DNA from: DASXUG01 sp964620425
GTDB taxonomy: Bacteria > Pseudomonadota > Gammaproteobacteria > Burkholderiales > Methylophilaceae
Assembly: GCA_964620425.1 (NCBI GenBank)
Contig: CAZUGV010000001.1
Location: forward strand, 1 to 64,000
Reading direction: 5' to 3'
DNA length: 64,000 nt
Positions within the stretch are counted from its first letter, which is position 1, and each line of letters begins with the position of its first letter. Shown here in pieces: positions 27,339-36,486 of the stretch. A program made the translations under genes and the position numbers. Under the pieces are notes generated by a model. The model made no database searches. It was not told where the DNA came from and was given only the letters and a program-made list of their open reading frames with translations.

Positions 27339-29009
27339 ATGTATAAGCTAAAGTCAATTTCCAAAAAATTGAACAAATTATCAATAGTGCAGCTAGTGAT
27401 AGTGCCACTGGCATTAAGTGGTTGTGGTCAAACCACCACTGGAGTAAGTGAAAATTATGAGCAAACTTACCCCTCTCAAAGCGGTGGCACTTTAGTTGAT
27501 GCTATGACAGGCGAGCCAAGCGGTTTAATCGCCATGATCGCTGGGGAATCAGCGGCATCAGCAATTGCTTCGAACATTTTTAACAGCTTATTAAAGTACG
27601 ATAAAAACTTAGAGTTAAAAGGTGAACTGGCAGAATCTTGGAAAGTTTCCAATGACCAGAAAACCATTACGTTTAAACTAAAACCCAACTTGAAATGGGC
27701 AGATAATAAACCGCTTACTAGTGCAGATGTCTTATTCACTTGGAAATTAGTTACCGATGAAAAAACACATACGCCTTATGGCTCTGATTACAAGCTAGTA
27801 ACATCGGCAGAAGCCCCTGATGCACGTACCTTTAGAGTCACCTACTCGCAAGCCTATGCGCCAGCTTTAGATTCCTGGGCAGGCTTACAAATATTGCCTC
27901 AGCACTTACTAAAAGATCAGGACATTAACACCACAGCCTTTGCGCGCCATCCGGTGGGCAGTCATTACTATCAGTTGGATAAATGGCAGAATGGTGAACG
28001 CATTTCATTGGTACGCAACCCCAATGCAACGCAAGGGCAAGCGAATATTGACCATTTAGTGTCAAGGTTTATCCCTGATAAAGCTTCTCAGTTTTTAGAG
28101 TTGCTTGCAGACAATATTGATGTAATGGGCCTAAACCCGATTCAATACGCGCGCATTATCCCCGCAAGACAGGACATCACCAACAAAATCGCGCTGTATA
28201 AGGAGTTAGGGAATAGTTACACCTACATGGGATTTAACTTAAAACATCAGCCTTTTAACGATGTAAAAGTGCGCCAAGCCATTAACTATGCTATCGACAA
28301 ACAAGAGCTTATTGACGGCGTCTTACTAGGGTTAGGAGAGCCAGTGGCTGCACCCTACAAACCTGGCACGCGCTGGGTCAACCCTGAGTTAAAACCGTAC
28401 CCTTATGATCCTAATAAAGCGAAAGCCTTGTTGCGTGAAGCTGGCTTTCTAGATACCAATGGTGATGGAATATTAGAGCGTAACGGCAAACCATTTTCGT
28501 TTGAGATTCTCACCAATCAAAATAAAGAACGTGAAATGAGCGCGGTATTGATTCAACGCCGTTTAAAAGAAGTGGGGATTGATGTCAAAATTCGCGTGAT
28601 TGAGTGGGCAAGTTTTATTAGCCGCTTTATCAAAACTGGCGATTTTGATGCAGTGGTGTTGGGTTGGAGCTTATCGTTAGACCCAGATCAATACAATATT
28701 TGGCACTCCTCACAACAAGCGCCTGGGCAGTTTAATTTTATTGGCTACAGCAACCCCAAAGTCGATCAACTACTAGAACAAGGGCGCTTAGAGTTAGACC
28801 CTGATAAACGCATGAAAATTTATCATGAGTTTTCTAAAATACTCTTAGAAGACAGCCCAGTAGTTTATTTATCCGCAGGTTACGGTTTATCCGCAATCCA
28901 CAAACGGGTAAAAGGGATACCCAACCCAGCACCACCTGCTGGCGTTTCGTATAACGCGTATGAGTGGTATATCCCTGAACAATTGCGCCGAAACGAAATT
29001 AGTGAATAA
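27339..29009 (+). CDS. Oligopeptide-type ABC transporter solute-binding lipoprotein (SBP family 5)
   Basis: About 556 residues. A lipoprotein signal ends in the lipobox LALSGC (Cys about residue 29). The mature protein has the family 5 hallmarks: LAESWKVSNDQKTITFKLKP, WADNKPLTSADVLFTW, YTYMGFNLKHQPFNDVKVRQAINYAID, and VLGWSLSLDPDQYNIWHSSQ near the C-terminus. It should capture peptides in the periplasm and deliver them to the two permeases encoded next. An ATG at 27318 would add seven residues. Specificity is unknown; the mltD neighbour suggests murein peptides. Confidence 0.92.
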   Translation: MYKLKSISKKLNKLSIVQLVIVPLALSGCGQTTTGVSENYEQTYPSQSGGTLVDAMTGEPSGLIAMIAGESAASAIASNIFNSLLKYDKNLELKGELAESWKVSNDQKTITFKLKPNLKWADNKPLTSADVLFTWKLVTDEKTHTPYGSDYKLVTSAEAPDARTFRVTYSQAYAPALDSWAGLQILPQHLLKDQDINTTAFARHPVGSHYYQLDKWQNGERISLVRNPNATQGQANIDHLVSRFIPDKASQFLELLADNIDVMGLNPIQYARIIPARQDITNKIALYKELGNSYTYMGFNLKHQPFNDVKVRQAINYAIDKQELIDGVLLGLGEPVAAPYKPGTRWVNPELKPYPYDPNKAKALLREAGFLDTNGDGILERNGKPFSFEILTNQNKEREMSAVLIQRRLKEVGIDVKIRVIEWASFISRFIKTGDFDAVVLGWSLSLDPDQYNIWHSSQQAPGQFNFIGYSNPKVDQLLEQGRLELDPDKRMKIYHEFSKILLEDSPVVYLSAGYGLSAIHKRVKGIPNPAPPAGVSYNAYEWYIPEQLRRNEISE

Positions 29010-29026
29010 TAGGGCTGACAAAACAA

Positions 29027-30046
29027 ATGCTTAGCTACTTAATTAAACGCGTACTTTGGATGATTCCTTTATTGATAGGTATCAGCTTAATCTCATTTTT
29101 TATCATGCATTTAGCACCTGGTGACATTACTGCTACCGAGGCAAGCTTTAACCCCAAAGCCAGTGAAGAATCACGTCAAAAACTACGTGAGCTTTACAAC
29201 CTTGATAAACCTGTCATCGTACAATATGGCTTATGGCTAAAACGCATGTCCTCCTTAGATTTTGGCACTTCATTTGCCAGTCATCAACGCCCAGTATTTT
29301 TAGATAGAAAAGATAAAGACGGTAATGTGTCAAAAGGGATGATTGAAGAAGCGTTACCCATTACATTGCTGATTAACGTATTAAGTTTAAGCCTAATTAT
29401 TGCCATTGCATTGCCTTTGGGAGTGATTTCAGCGGTAAAACAAAATCAACTGGCTGATAGAGCCATCACCATATTTGTTTTCATCGGGTTCGCCATGCCT
29501 GGGTTTTGGCTCGCTTTATTATTGATGTATTGGACAGGCGTGTTACACAACTGGCTACCTATCTCTGGGCTGCACAGCATAGGGTTCGAAAAATTACCGT
29601 GGATTTTGCAGCAAATTGATATGCTTAAACACCTAGTATTACCAGTGTTTATCTCAGCCATTACTGGTTTAGCGGGTATTTCTCTGTTTGTGCGTAATGG
29701 CATGTTAGAGGTGTTGTTTCAAGACTATATCACCACCGCACGCGCTAAGGGCTTATCAGAAAATACGGTCATCTACGGTCATGCCTTACGTAATGCCTTA
29801 CTTCCTTTAATTACCCTGCTTGGTTTATCCATTCCTGGTTTAATCGGCGGCTCTGTCATTGCAGAGTCTATTTTTGCGATTCAAGGCATGGGCAAAGTAT
29901 TTTACGATGCCGTTTTAATGCGTGATTTTCCTGTGATTATGGGCATTTTGACCATAGGCTCTGCACTCACTTTACTTGGCAATTTGCTTGCTGATTTATC
30001 CTATGCATGGGCTGACCCACGCGTGCGTAGAGGTGTCGTATCATGA
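29027..30046 (+). CDS. Oligopeptide-type ABC transporter permease (DppB/OppB-like)
   Basis: 339 residues with the classic N-terminus (LIKRVLWMIPLLIGISLISFFIMHLAPGD) and about six transmembrane helices. The EAA-type loop that docks the ATPase is visible as DYITTARAKGLSENTVIYGHALRNALLP (positions about 235-262). It overlaps the next permease gene by 4 bp (ATGA). No ATP-binding subunit is encoded alongside. Confidence 0.94.
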   Translation: MLSYLIKRVLWMIPLLIGISLISFFIMHLAPGDITATEASFNPKASEESRQKLRELYNLDKPVIVQYGLWLKRMSSLDFGTSFASHQRPVFLDRKDKDGNVSKGMIEEALPITLLINVLSLSLIIAIALPLGVISAVKQNQLADRAITIFVFIGFAMPGFWLALLLMYWTGVLHNWLPISGLHSIGFEKLPWILQQIDMLKHLVLPVFISAITGLAGISLFVRNGMLEVLFQDYITTARAKGLSENTVIYGHALRNALLPLITLLGLSIPGLIGGSVIAESIFAIQGMGKVFYDAVLMRDFPVIMGILTIGSALTLLGNLLADLSYAWADPRVRRGVVS

Positions 30047-30903
30047 TGCATGCATCTAACACACATATAGTGAATCATCGTAGTCTGATTAGACAGGCAT
30101 TGGCTAATCCGTTAGCATTAGCTGGATTTACCATCATTAGCCTGATTTTTGTTTTAGCCATTTTCGCGCCATTATTTGCGCCTTATGACCCCAATGCCAT
30201 AGACGTTAAAGCAATTTTACTAGCGCCCTCTTCCACTCACTGGATGGGGACTGATGGATTAGGACGTGATGTGTTATCTCGCATGCTATTCGGCGGACGT
30301 ATTTCATTACTAGTGGGCATTGTCGCAGTAGGCATCGCAACGATTATCGGCATTATCCTTGGGGCTATTGCTGGCTATTATCGTGGCTGGGTAGATACAG
30401 TGATAATGCGTTTGGTGGATGTCATGCTTTCCATCCCAACCTTTTTCCTGATATTAGCCGTGATTGCATTTTTGACACCTTCAATCTGGAATATCATGAT
30501 TGTGATTGGGTTCACCTCCTGGATGGGGGTAACTCGCTTAGTGAGAGCAGAGTTTCTCAGTCTGCATGGTCGAGAGTTTGTATTAGCCTCTCGCACGCTG
30601 GGCGCAAAAGATGGTCGCCTAATATTCAAACATTTGCTACCGAATAGCCTAACCCCCATTATTGTTAGTTCAGTATTAGGCGTAGCTAGCGCTGTGCTAG
30701 TCGAATCTGGCTTGAGCTTTTTGGGTTTGGGCGTACAAGCACCGCAAGCCTCTTGGGGCAATATACTCACTGATGGTAAAGAGTACATACAATTTGCGTG
30801 GTGGCTGTCACTTTTCCCAGGCCTTGCCATTTTAATTACCGTGTTAGGGTATAATTTGCTGGGTGAAGGTCTAAGGGATGCGTTAGACCCTAGAAGTCGG
30901 TAA
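30043..30903 (+). CDS. Oligopeptide-type ABC transporter permease (DppC/OppC-like)
   Basis: 286 residues. The OppC N-terminal region (LANPLALAGFTIISLIFVLAIFAP, then GTDGLGRDVLSRMLFGGRISL) and an EAA loop (EFVLASRTLGAKDGRLIFKHLLPN) are present, with five to six helices. It ends in EGLRDALDPRSR, typical of the family. It is the last transporter gene; fabI follows after 64 bp, so the usual dppD/dppF ATPase genes are absent here. Confidence 0.94.
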   Translation: MMHASNTHIVNHRSLIRQALANPLALAGFTIISLIFVLAIFAPLFAPYDPNAIDVKAILLAPSSTHWMGTDGLGRDVLSRMLFGGRISLLVGIVAVGIATIIGIILGAIAGYYRGWVDTVIMRLVDVMLSIPTFFLILAVIAFLTPSIWNIMIVIGFTSWMGVTRLVRAEFLSLHGREFVLASRTLGAKDGRLIFKHLLPNSLTPIIVSSVLGVASAVLVESGLSFLGLGVQAPQASWGNILTDGKEYIQFAWWLSLFPGLAILITVLGYNLLGEGLRDALDPRSR

Positions 30904-30967
30904 GCAAAATCAAACATTCGTCATACAGTATTTATTAAAACCCTCTAAATTATAAGGAAAGTATTTC

Positions 30968-31753
30968 ATGGGATTCCTCGCAGGAAAACGTGCACTCATC
31001 GTTGGTCTATTAAGTAACCGCTCAATCGCCTATGGCATCGCAGAAGCGATGAGACGTGAAGGCGCAGAGCTCGCTTTTACCTACCAAATTGATAAATTTC
31101 AAGACCGCGTGACTAAACTCGCCGCGGAGTTTGATTCAAATATCGTTCTCCCTTGCGATGTTGCAGATGATGCACAAATTGATGCCCTCTTCCCTGCCCT
31201 GGCTAAACATTGGGATGGTCTAGATATTATTATTCACTCGGTTGCATTTGTGCCAAAAGATGCATTAGATGGTGACTACTTAGAAAAAGTCACGCGTGAA
31301 TACTTCCGTATCGCCCACGACATCAGCTCATATAGCTTTGCAGCGCTGGCTAAAGCGGCTCTTCCCATGATGGAAGGTCGGAACGGCAGCCTGCTGACTG
31401 TGAGTTATTTAGGCGCGGAACGCACACTACCAAATTACAACGTGATGGGCGTTGCCAAAGCCAGTCTTGAAGCCAATGTGCGTTATATGGCACAAAGCCT
31501 AGGACCTAAAGGCATTCGTGTAAATGCAGTTTCCGCAGGCCCAATTAAAACACTAGCAGCCTCTGGTATTGCTGATTTCGACAAAATGCAGGGTTTTAAC
31601 GAAAAACATGCCCCATTACGTCGCAATGTGACCATAGAAGAGGTGGGTAACGCTAGCGCATTTTTATGTAGTGATTTAGCATCTGGTATTACAGGTGAAA
31701 TAACGTATGTAGATGGCGGCATGAACATTACAGCCGCAGGCGTTATTGATTAA
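30968..31753 (+). CDS. fabI: Enoyl-[acyl-carrier-protein] reductase (NADH), FabI
   Basis: 261 residues of the short-chain dehydrogenase fold. FabI-specific features are GLLSNRSIAYGIA at the nucleotide site, CDVADDAQ, SVAFVPKDALDGDYL, and the catalytic Tyr/Lys arrangement in SYLGAERTLPNYNVMGVAKA. It catalyses the last reduction of fatty acid elongation. AAGGAAAG precedes the ATG. It is followed after 30 bp by galE. Confidence 0.97.
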   Translation: MGFLAGKRALIVGLLSNRSIAYGIAEAMRREGAELAFTYQIDKFQDRVTKLAAEFDSNIVLPCDVADDAQIDALFPALAKHWDGLDIIIHSVAFVPKDALDGDYLEKVTREYFRIAHDISSYSFAALAKAALPMMEGRNGSLLTVSYLGAERTLPNYNVMGVAKASLEANVRYMAQSLGPKGIRVNAVSAGPIKTLAASGIADFDKMQGFNEKHAPLRRNVTIEEVGNASAFLCSDLASGITGEITYVDGGMNITAAGVID

Positions 31754-31783
31754 ATTTCAACTTAAATTTCGGGTATCAATTCA

Positions 31784-32791
31784 ATGAAAGTTCTGATTAC
31801 TGGTGGTGCTGGTTTTATTGGTTCGCATACATGCGTACAAATGTTGGCGGCTAATCACGATATTGTCGTGATTGATAATCTAAGCAATAGTAGTGAAGAG
31901 TCTTTAAACCGCGTGCGCAAAATAAGCGGCAAAGATTTTCCCTTTCATCAAGTTGATATCCGCAATAAAGCACAACTACAACAGATATTTAAACAATATA
32001 AAATCGACGCAGTTATTCATTTTGCTGGACTTAAAGCTGTTGGCGAGTCAGTTGAAAAACCAATTTTATATTACGATAACAATGTATTAGGCAGCATCGT
32101 ACTATTTGAAGTAATGGCAGAAGCTGGCGTAAAAAGAATAGTCTTCAGTTCATCCGCCACCGTATATGGTGACCCAGCTTCAGTGCCAATCACAGAAGAT
32201 TTCCCCCTTCAAGCCACCAACCCATATGGTCAAACAAAACTCATGATTGAGAATATCCTGCGCGACATTGCCCGCAGTGATGATAGTTGGAGTATCGGCA
32301 TATTAAGATACTTCAACCCAATCGGGGCTCATGAAAGTGGGATGATTGGTGAAGACCCGAACGGTATTCCCAACAACCTTTTACCCTATGTATCACAAGT
32401 GGCCGTAGGTCGTCTTGCTAAATTAAGAGTATTTGGCAATGATTATGCGACACACGACGGTACTGGAGTCCGTGACTATATCCATGTTATCGACCTTGCA
32501 GATGGTCACGTTGCTGCACTAGATTACTTGTTAAAGAAAAACGGACTAATTACCGTAAACCTAGGTACTGGTATTGGGTACAGTGTTCTCGATGTTGTAA
32601 AGGCTTTTAGTGTTGCGAGTGGCAGAGAAATCCCTTACGAATTCTTACCACGCAGGGCTGGTGATGTTGCAATTAACTATGCTGAACCAAGTAACGCTCT
32701 TAACTTACTAGGTTGGAAAACAAAATACACTCTAGAAAAAATGTGCATTGATACTTGGAACTGGCAAAAGAATAATCCTAATGGTTACTGA
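31784..32791 (+). CDS. galE: UDP-glucose 4-epimerase
   Basis: 335 residues, extended SDR. NAD site GGAGFIGSHT (residues 7-16), SSSATVYGDP with catalytic Ser/Thr, Tyr and Lys in YGQTK, and RYFNPIGAHESG in the sugar site are all GalE-specific. It interconverts UDP-glucose and UDP-galactose (or the N-acetyl forms). Two glycosyltransferase genes follow, so it probably supplies sugar donor for surface glycans. Confidence 0.96.
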   Translation: MKVLITGGAGFIGSHTCVQMLAANHDIVVIDNLSNSSEESLNRVRKISGKDFPFHQVDIRNKAQLQQIFKQYKIDAVIHFAGLKAVGESVEKPILYYDNNVLGSIVLFEVMAEAGVKRIVFSSSATVYGDPASVPITEDFPLQATNPYGQTKLMIENILRDIARSDDSWSIGILRYFNPIGAHESGMIGEDPNGIPNNLLPYVSQVAVGRLAKLRVFGNDYATHDGTGVRDYIHVIDLADGHVAALDYLLKKNGLITVNLGTGIGYSVLDVVKAFSVASGREIPYEFLPRRAGDVAINYAEPSNALNLLGWKTKYTLEKMCIDTWNWQKNNPNGY

Positions 32792-32858
32792 CCATGTTAA
32801 TTCTCAATCAGTCCAAATAAAAATATCTGAATTATAAATTGAATTTCTAAGGCATTCT

Positions 32859-33761
32859 ATGAGCGATAAAAACATTGAGTTTGGCTTTCTAACCTTAGCC
32901 ACCAAGAACGACTACCTAAAAGCCATTGGTTTGGCTCTTTCTATTCGAGTAAGTAATCCTGGTGTTCCAATAGCGATTGCGTGCTCGAATAAAGTCCGCC
33001 CATTAGTGGAGCCTTATTTTGATTTTGTCATTGAAGAGAAAGCCAATATTAGAGGTTTTATTCATAAGGTGTATTTAGACATCTACTCACCATTTGAAAA
33101 TACAGTTTTTTTTGACTCCGATGTTCTGGTCTTTAAGCCTGTTAACCTGTTTGTAAACGCATGGCAAGATCAAGCTTACAATGCAGTTGGGATGTACTGT
33201 AATGATGGTAAAAGTGCTTTTGATTTAGACAGGGCATCAACACTTAAGAAAATTGGCAAAGAAAAATTTGTTGAGATTGGCGGCGCTGGGCATGCTGTGT
33301 TTTTCAAACCTCAATGCGTAGAAGCTTTTGAGTATGCTAGGAAAGTTAGCGAAAACTATCAAGAGTACTCAGGTGGCGCAAGGTATGCTGATGAAGATGC
33401 TATGAACATCGTCATGACCACTTTAGATATAAGACCGCGCGCTGACGACCTCAATAATCAACACTACTTTATGTCTCGTTACTTAAGCGCAAGACCCAAT
33501 ACGATAAAAATGGATGCGAGAAAAGGTATTTGTAGATTTATTTATAACGACACTGGGGAAACTTGGGAGCCTTGCATGATGCATTTTGCATGCAATGAAG
33601 CCCCTTTAGTTTATAGTTGGCAGCTTTATTTATTGTTCCTGAAATTCAATGTCTCCACCAAGGGACTATTGTCATTATGCATTAATGACTGCTTCGATCT
33701 TTATATTAAACCAAAACTACGACAAGTAGCAATTATGCTTGGGTTAAAAAAAGACAAATAA
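32859..33761 (+). CDS. Putative glycosyltransferase with DxD motif
   Basis: 300 residues, nucleotide-diphospho-sugar transferase fold. FGFLTLATKNDYLKAIGLALSIR at the N-terminus and VFFDSDVLVFKP (about 86-97) with a DxD motif resemble GT8-like or related GT-A enzymes. GGAGHAVFF and YADEDAMN further on are consistent with acceptor and metal loops. No membrane segment is visible. Donor and acceptor are unknown. It sits between galE and another glycosyltransferase. Confidence 0.72.
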   Translation: MSDKNIEFGFLTLATKNDYLKAIGLALSIRVSNPGVPIAIACSNKVRPLVEPYFDFVIEEKANIRGFIHKVYLDIYSPFENTVFFDSDVLVFKPVNLFVNAWQDQAYNAVGMYCNDGKSAFDLDRASTLKKIGKEKFVEIGGAGHAVFFKPQCVEAFEYARKVSENYQEYSGGARYADEDAMNIVMTTLDIRPRADDLNNQHYFMSRYLSARPNTIKMDARKGICRFIYNDTGETWEPCMMHFACNEAPLVYSWQLYLLFLKFNVSTKGLLSLCINDCFDLYIKPKLRQVAIMLGLKKDK

Positions 33762-33807
33762 AGCCTACAGAAGTTTTATTATAAAAATATAAAATACGGA
33801 GCATATT

Positions 33808-34875
33808 TTGAAATTTCAGAGTACTCTTAAAAAAATAAAGTCACTTTTTAGAAGGATGCAGATGCAACCTTCTTACAGTTTCACCCTAAGTAAAAGTGTA
33901 GCTAAAGATGCGGATAAAAATATAATTTTTATTTTACCTGATAATAAACACCACACTGGTGGTGATAAGGTGATATATCGACAATCTGAACTCATCAACA
34001 AACTAAATATACCTGGGATCAGTAGCCAAATTCTTCACCCTAAAAATCCTGCTTTTAAATTAAATTGGTTCGATCACCAAGCTAAATTTAAAAATGATTT
34101 AACTTTTGACCCAAAACGGGACTTTGTTATTGTTCCTGAAGTATGGGCAGCGCCACACGCAGAAATGCTGGATGCAATTGGCGTCAAATATGGCATATAT
34201 GTACAAAATGGCTACTCAATCAATATACCTATTGTTGTTGGCTACGATAAAGAAAAATTCAATCAGGCTTACCTAAAAGCCTCTGTAATTCTATCCATCT
34301 CAGATGACACAACCGAATGTATAAAGTTAGCTTTCCCAGAATACGCTGGAGAAGTGTTGAGGATGTTTTACTCTGTTGATGCAAAGAAATTCAGTACCGC
34401 ATCTGATAAAGAAAACTTAATTACCTACATGCCTAGAAAGTTAGCTAGTCATAGCAAAATGGTTCTGTTCTTTTTAAGTAAGTTATTACCTCCCAATTGG
34501 AAAGTTGAACCAATTAATGGCTTAAGTGAGAGTGGGGTCAGAGACCTATTGAGTCGCTCCAAAATTTTTCTATCATTTAGTGAGTTTGAAGGATGCCCAT
34601 TACCCCCCGTTGAGGCTGCATTATCGGGCAATCAGGTAGTTGGCTATACTGGCGAAGGGGCAAAAGAGTATTGGCATCTTCCAATGTTTACCAGTGTGGC
34701 TTGTGGCGACATAAGAAATTATGTTCATCAAATCTTAAATAAAATTGAATATTTAGAAAAAAATCCTAGCATCAATACTGATCAAATTAGTCACCTTGCA
34801 AAAAGATACGACACCGATGCTGAACAAAATAGTATTTTGCAATTTATAAACTCGGTTAATCTTGCTCTTAAATAA
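33808..34875 (+). CDS. Putative GT4/GT-B-type glycosyltransferase
   Basis: 355 residues. IIFILPDNKHHTGGDKVIYRQSELIN at the N-terminus and SRSKIFLSFSEFEGCPLPPVEAALSGNQVVGYTGEGAKEY near residues 250-290 fit the donor site of GT4-like enzymes (E-x7-E type pattern). The start is TTG at 33808, with GGAG 7 bp upstream supporting it. It is last in the fabI-galE-GT-GT run and is followed by a strong terminator. Confidence 0.75.
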   Translation: MKFQSTLKKIKSLFRRMQMQPSYSFTLSKSVAKDADKNIIFILPDNKHHTGGDKVIYRQSELINKLNIPGISSQILHPKNPAFKLNWFDHQAKFKNDLTFDPKRDFVIVPEVWAAPHAEMLDAIGVKYGIYVQNGYSINIPIVVGYDKEKFNQAYLKASVILSISDDTTECIKLAFPEYAGEVLRMFYSVDAKKFSTASDKENLITYMPRKLASHSKMVLFFLSKLLPPNWKVEPINGLSESGVRDLLSRSKIFLSFSEFEGCPLPPVEAALSGNQVVGYTGEGAKEYWHLPMFTSVACGDIRNYVHQILNKIEYLEKNPSINTDQISHLAKRYDTDAEQNSILQFINSVNLALK

Positions 34876-34883
34876 ATAGAAAC

Positions 34884-34914
34884 AAAAAAACCCATGTATT
34901 TGCATGGGTTTTTT
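34884..34914. terminator. Bidirectional Rho-independent terminator
   Basis: AAAAAAACCCATG-TATTTG-CATGGGTTTTTT. The A-run before and T-run after make it usable from both strands: for the glycosyltransferase gene (plus) and for rplI (minus, ending at 34956). Confidence 0.9.
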
Positions 34915-34955
34915 GTAATATTAACTGCCTAGGCAATAATAGTTATCTTTATAAC

Positions 34956-35405
34956 TTAAGCCTCTCCGGAGACAGTCACAGTGATGTCAACCACTACGTC
35001 ATGATGTAATGCTACGCTCACAGCGTGATCACCAATCATTTTTAACGGACCGTTTGGCATACGCACTTCAGCTTTCACCACTTGATGACCTTGGGCTACT
35101 AAGCCTTCAGCGATGTCCCCATTAGTTACTGAACCAAACAAACGACCATCAACACCCGCTTTTTGTGAAACTTGCAACACAAAGCCAGCCAATTTCTCGC
35201 CGCGTGCTTGTGCAGCAACCAACAAATCAGCTTGTTGTTTTTCCAATACTGCGCGACGAGCAGCAAACTCAGCTTTGTTAGCTTCTGTTGCACGCTTTGC
35301 TTTACCTTGAGGAATCAGAAAGTTACGGCCATAGCCATCTTTCACTTTTACGATGTCGCCCAAGTTACCAAGATTCACGACTTTTTCTAATAAAATAATT
35401 TGCAT
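34956..35405 (-). CDS. rplI: 50S ribosomal protein bL9
   Basis: 149 residues. The N-terminal RNA-binding domain starts MQIILLEKVVNLGNLGDIVKVKDGYGRNFLIP, the bL9 signature, followed by the long connecting helix (EANKAEFAARRAVLEKQQADLL) and the C-terminal domain. It binds 23S rRNA near the L1 stalk base. It is last in the rpsF-priB-rpsR-rplI operon. Confidence 0.98.
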   Translation of the reverse strand: MQIILLEKVVNLGNLGDIVKVKDGYGRNFLIPQGKAKRATEANKAEFAARRAVLEKQQADLLVAAQARGEKLAGFVLQVSQKAGVDGRLFGSVTNGDIAEGLVAQGHQVVKAEVRMPNGPLKMIGDHAVSVALHHDVVVDITVTVSGEA

Positions 35406-35417
35406 GGTCGTCTCCTC

Positions 35418-35645
35418 TTAGTGTTTGTCAGTGTATGGAAGCAATGACAAGAAACGCGCACGCTTAACAGCGGCTGTTAATTGACGTTGATATTTAGCTT
35501 TTGTACCAGTAATACGTGCTGGAATAATTTTACCGTTTTCGGTAATGAAGTCTTTTAACAAATCTACGTCTTTGTAATCAACTTCTTTGATGCCCTCTGC
35601 TGAAAAACGGCAGTAGCGGCGGCGTTTAAACATATCACGTGCCAT
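35418..35645 (-). CDS. rpsR: 30S ribosomal protein bS18
   Basis: 75 residues with the usual bS18 sequence: RRRYCRFSAEG, DYKDVDLLKDFI, and ITGTKAKYQRQLTAAVKRARFLSLLPY. It forms a heterodimer with bS6 on the small subunit platform. It sits 12 bp upstream of rplI. Confidence 0.98.
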   Translation of the reverse strand: MARDMFKRRRYCRFSAEGIKEVDYKDVDLLKDFITENGKIIPARITGTKAKYQRQLTAAVKRARFLSLLPYTDKH

Positions 35646-35657
35646 GTTAGTAATCCT

Positions 35658-35948
35658 TTAAATAATCTCTAATGTATTCAAATGTAGTACCAGTTGCGTG
35701 CTTTTGAGGCTGCGCTTTGCAATAAAACCAGACACTTTTAATTGTGTGCCCACTTTTACTGCTTGTGATTGCTCTGCTAATTCGCCCATGACGATTGCAT
35801 TGACATCACACTCAACCCTACGCTTCATACCCGCCTCAATTTGCTCAGACAGGTGATGCAACACAAAACTCAACAACGGTATGCCTGCTGGTGTGTAACG
35901 AAGCGTGTCTATTTGCACCACTTCGCCAGTCAACGCCAGCTTATTCAA
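35658..35948 (-). CDS. priB: Primosomal replication protein N (PriB)
   Basis: 96 residues of the OB-fold single-strand-binding family: NKLALTGEVVQIDTLRYTPAGIP, FVLHHLSEQ, CDVNAIVMGE, and GFIAKRSLKSTQLVLHLNTLE. It helps PriA reload the replisome at stalled forks. The start is TTG at 35948, immediately after the rpsF stop codon, so translation is probably coupled. The rpsF-priB-rpsR-rplI order is conserved in proteobacteria. Confidence 0.94.
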   Translation of the reverse strand: MNKLALTGEVVQIDTLRYTPAGIPLLSFVLHHLSEQIEAGMKRRVECDVNAIVMGELAEQSQAVKVGTQLKVSGFIAKRSLKSTQLVLHLNTLEII

Positions 35949-36332
35949 TTAAGCAGATGCTTGCTCTGCTGGTGCTGCTGGAGCTTCTTCTTTACCCAAT
36001 ACTGATTTAGATTTTTCTTCTTTCATCATTGGAGAAGGCTCTGTCACAGCTGTTTTAGTAGCCATAGTCAAATGGCGCAATACAGCGTCATTAAACTTAA
36101 ATGCCAACTCAAGCTCTTCAAGCACAGCTAGACTACATTCGATGTTCATTAACACGTAATGTGCTTTGTGGATTTTTTGGATTGGGTAAGCCAATTGACG
36201 ACGACCCCAATCTTCTAAACGATGGATAGTACCAGCGTTAGAAGTGATCAGTGTGCGATAACGCTCGATCATCGCTGGCACTTGCTCGCTTTGGTCCGGA
36301 TGGACGATAAAAACTACTTCATAATGTCGCAT
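35949..36332 (-). CDS. rpsF: 30S ribosomal protein bS6
   Basis: 127 residues: MRHYEVVFIVHPDQSEQVPAMIERY, RLEDWGRRQLAYPIQKIHKAHYVLMNIE and FKFNDAVLRHLTM are the bS6 core, followed by a charged, Ala/Pro/Glu-rich tail of about 30 residues. AAGGAG precedes the ATG. It is first in its operon, with a good promoter and a leader hairpin upstream. Confidence 0.98.
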   Translation of the reverse strand: MRHYEVVFIVHPDQSEQVPAMIERYRTLITSNAGTIHRLEDWGRRQLAYPIQKIHKAHYVLMNIECSLAVLEELELAFKFNDAVLRHLTMATKTAVTEPSPMMKEEKSKSVLGKEEAPAAPAEQASA

Positions 36333-36353
36333 GTATGCTCCTTTTGGATTAAA

Positions 36354-36380
36354 GGCTCCTGCACTGCGAAACAGTGAGCC
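36354..36380 (-). promoter_or_regulatory. Stem-loop in the rpsF operon leader
   Basis: On the minus strand GGCTC...GAGCC encloses an inner CACTG/CAGTG stem with a TTTCG loop. It lies within the short predicted leader (about 36391 to 36333). In many bacteria the rpsF leader carries an S6:S18-binding element for autoregulation; whether this hairpin has the required bulge is not certain. Confidence 0.45.
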
Positions 36381-36397
36381 AAGGTGAAAGAGGCGCG

Positions 36398-36426
36398 ATT
36401 ATAGGCAAAATTACTTATTTAATCAA
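36398..36426 (-). promoter_or_regulatory. Sigma-70 promoter of the rpsF operon
   Basis: On the minus strand TTGATT (36426-36421) and TATAAT (36403-36398) are 17 bp apart. The predicted transcription start is about 58 bp before the rpsF ATG. Confidence 0.75.
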
Positions 36427-36486
36427 TCATTTTCTAGATTTATGCTGGTTAAATAACAATTAATTTAAGTAAAATACGGCTTTGCA

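Noticed and set aside
30378..30917. A long open frame antisense to the DppC-like permease
   Set aside because: It is fully inside a clear membrane protein gene; its composition mirrors the hydrophobic codons of the real gene.
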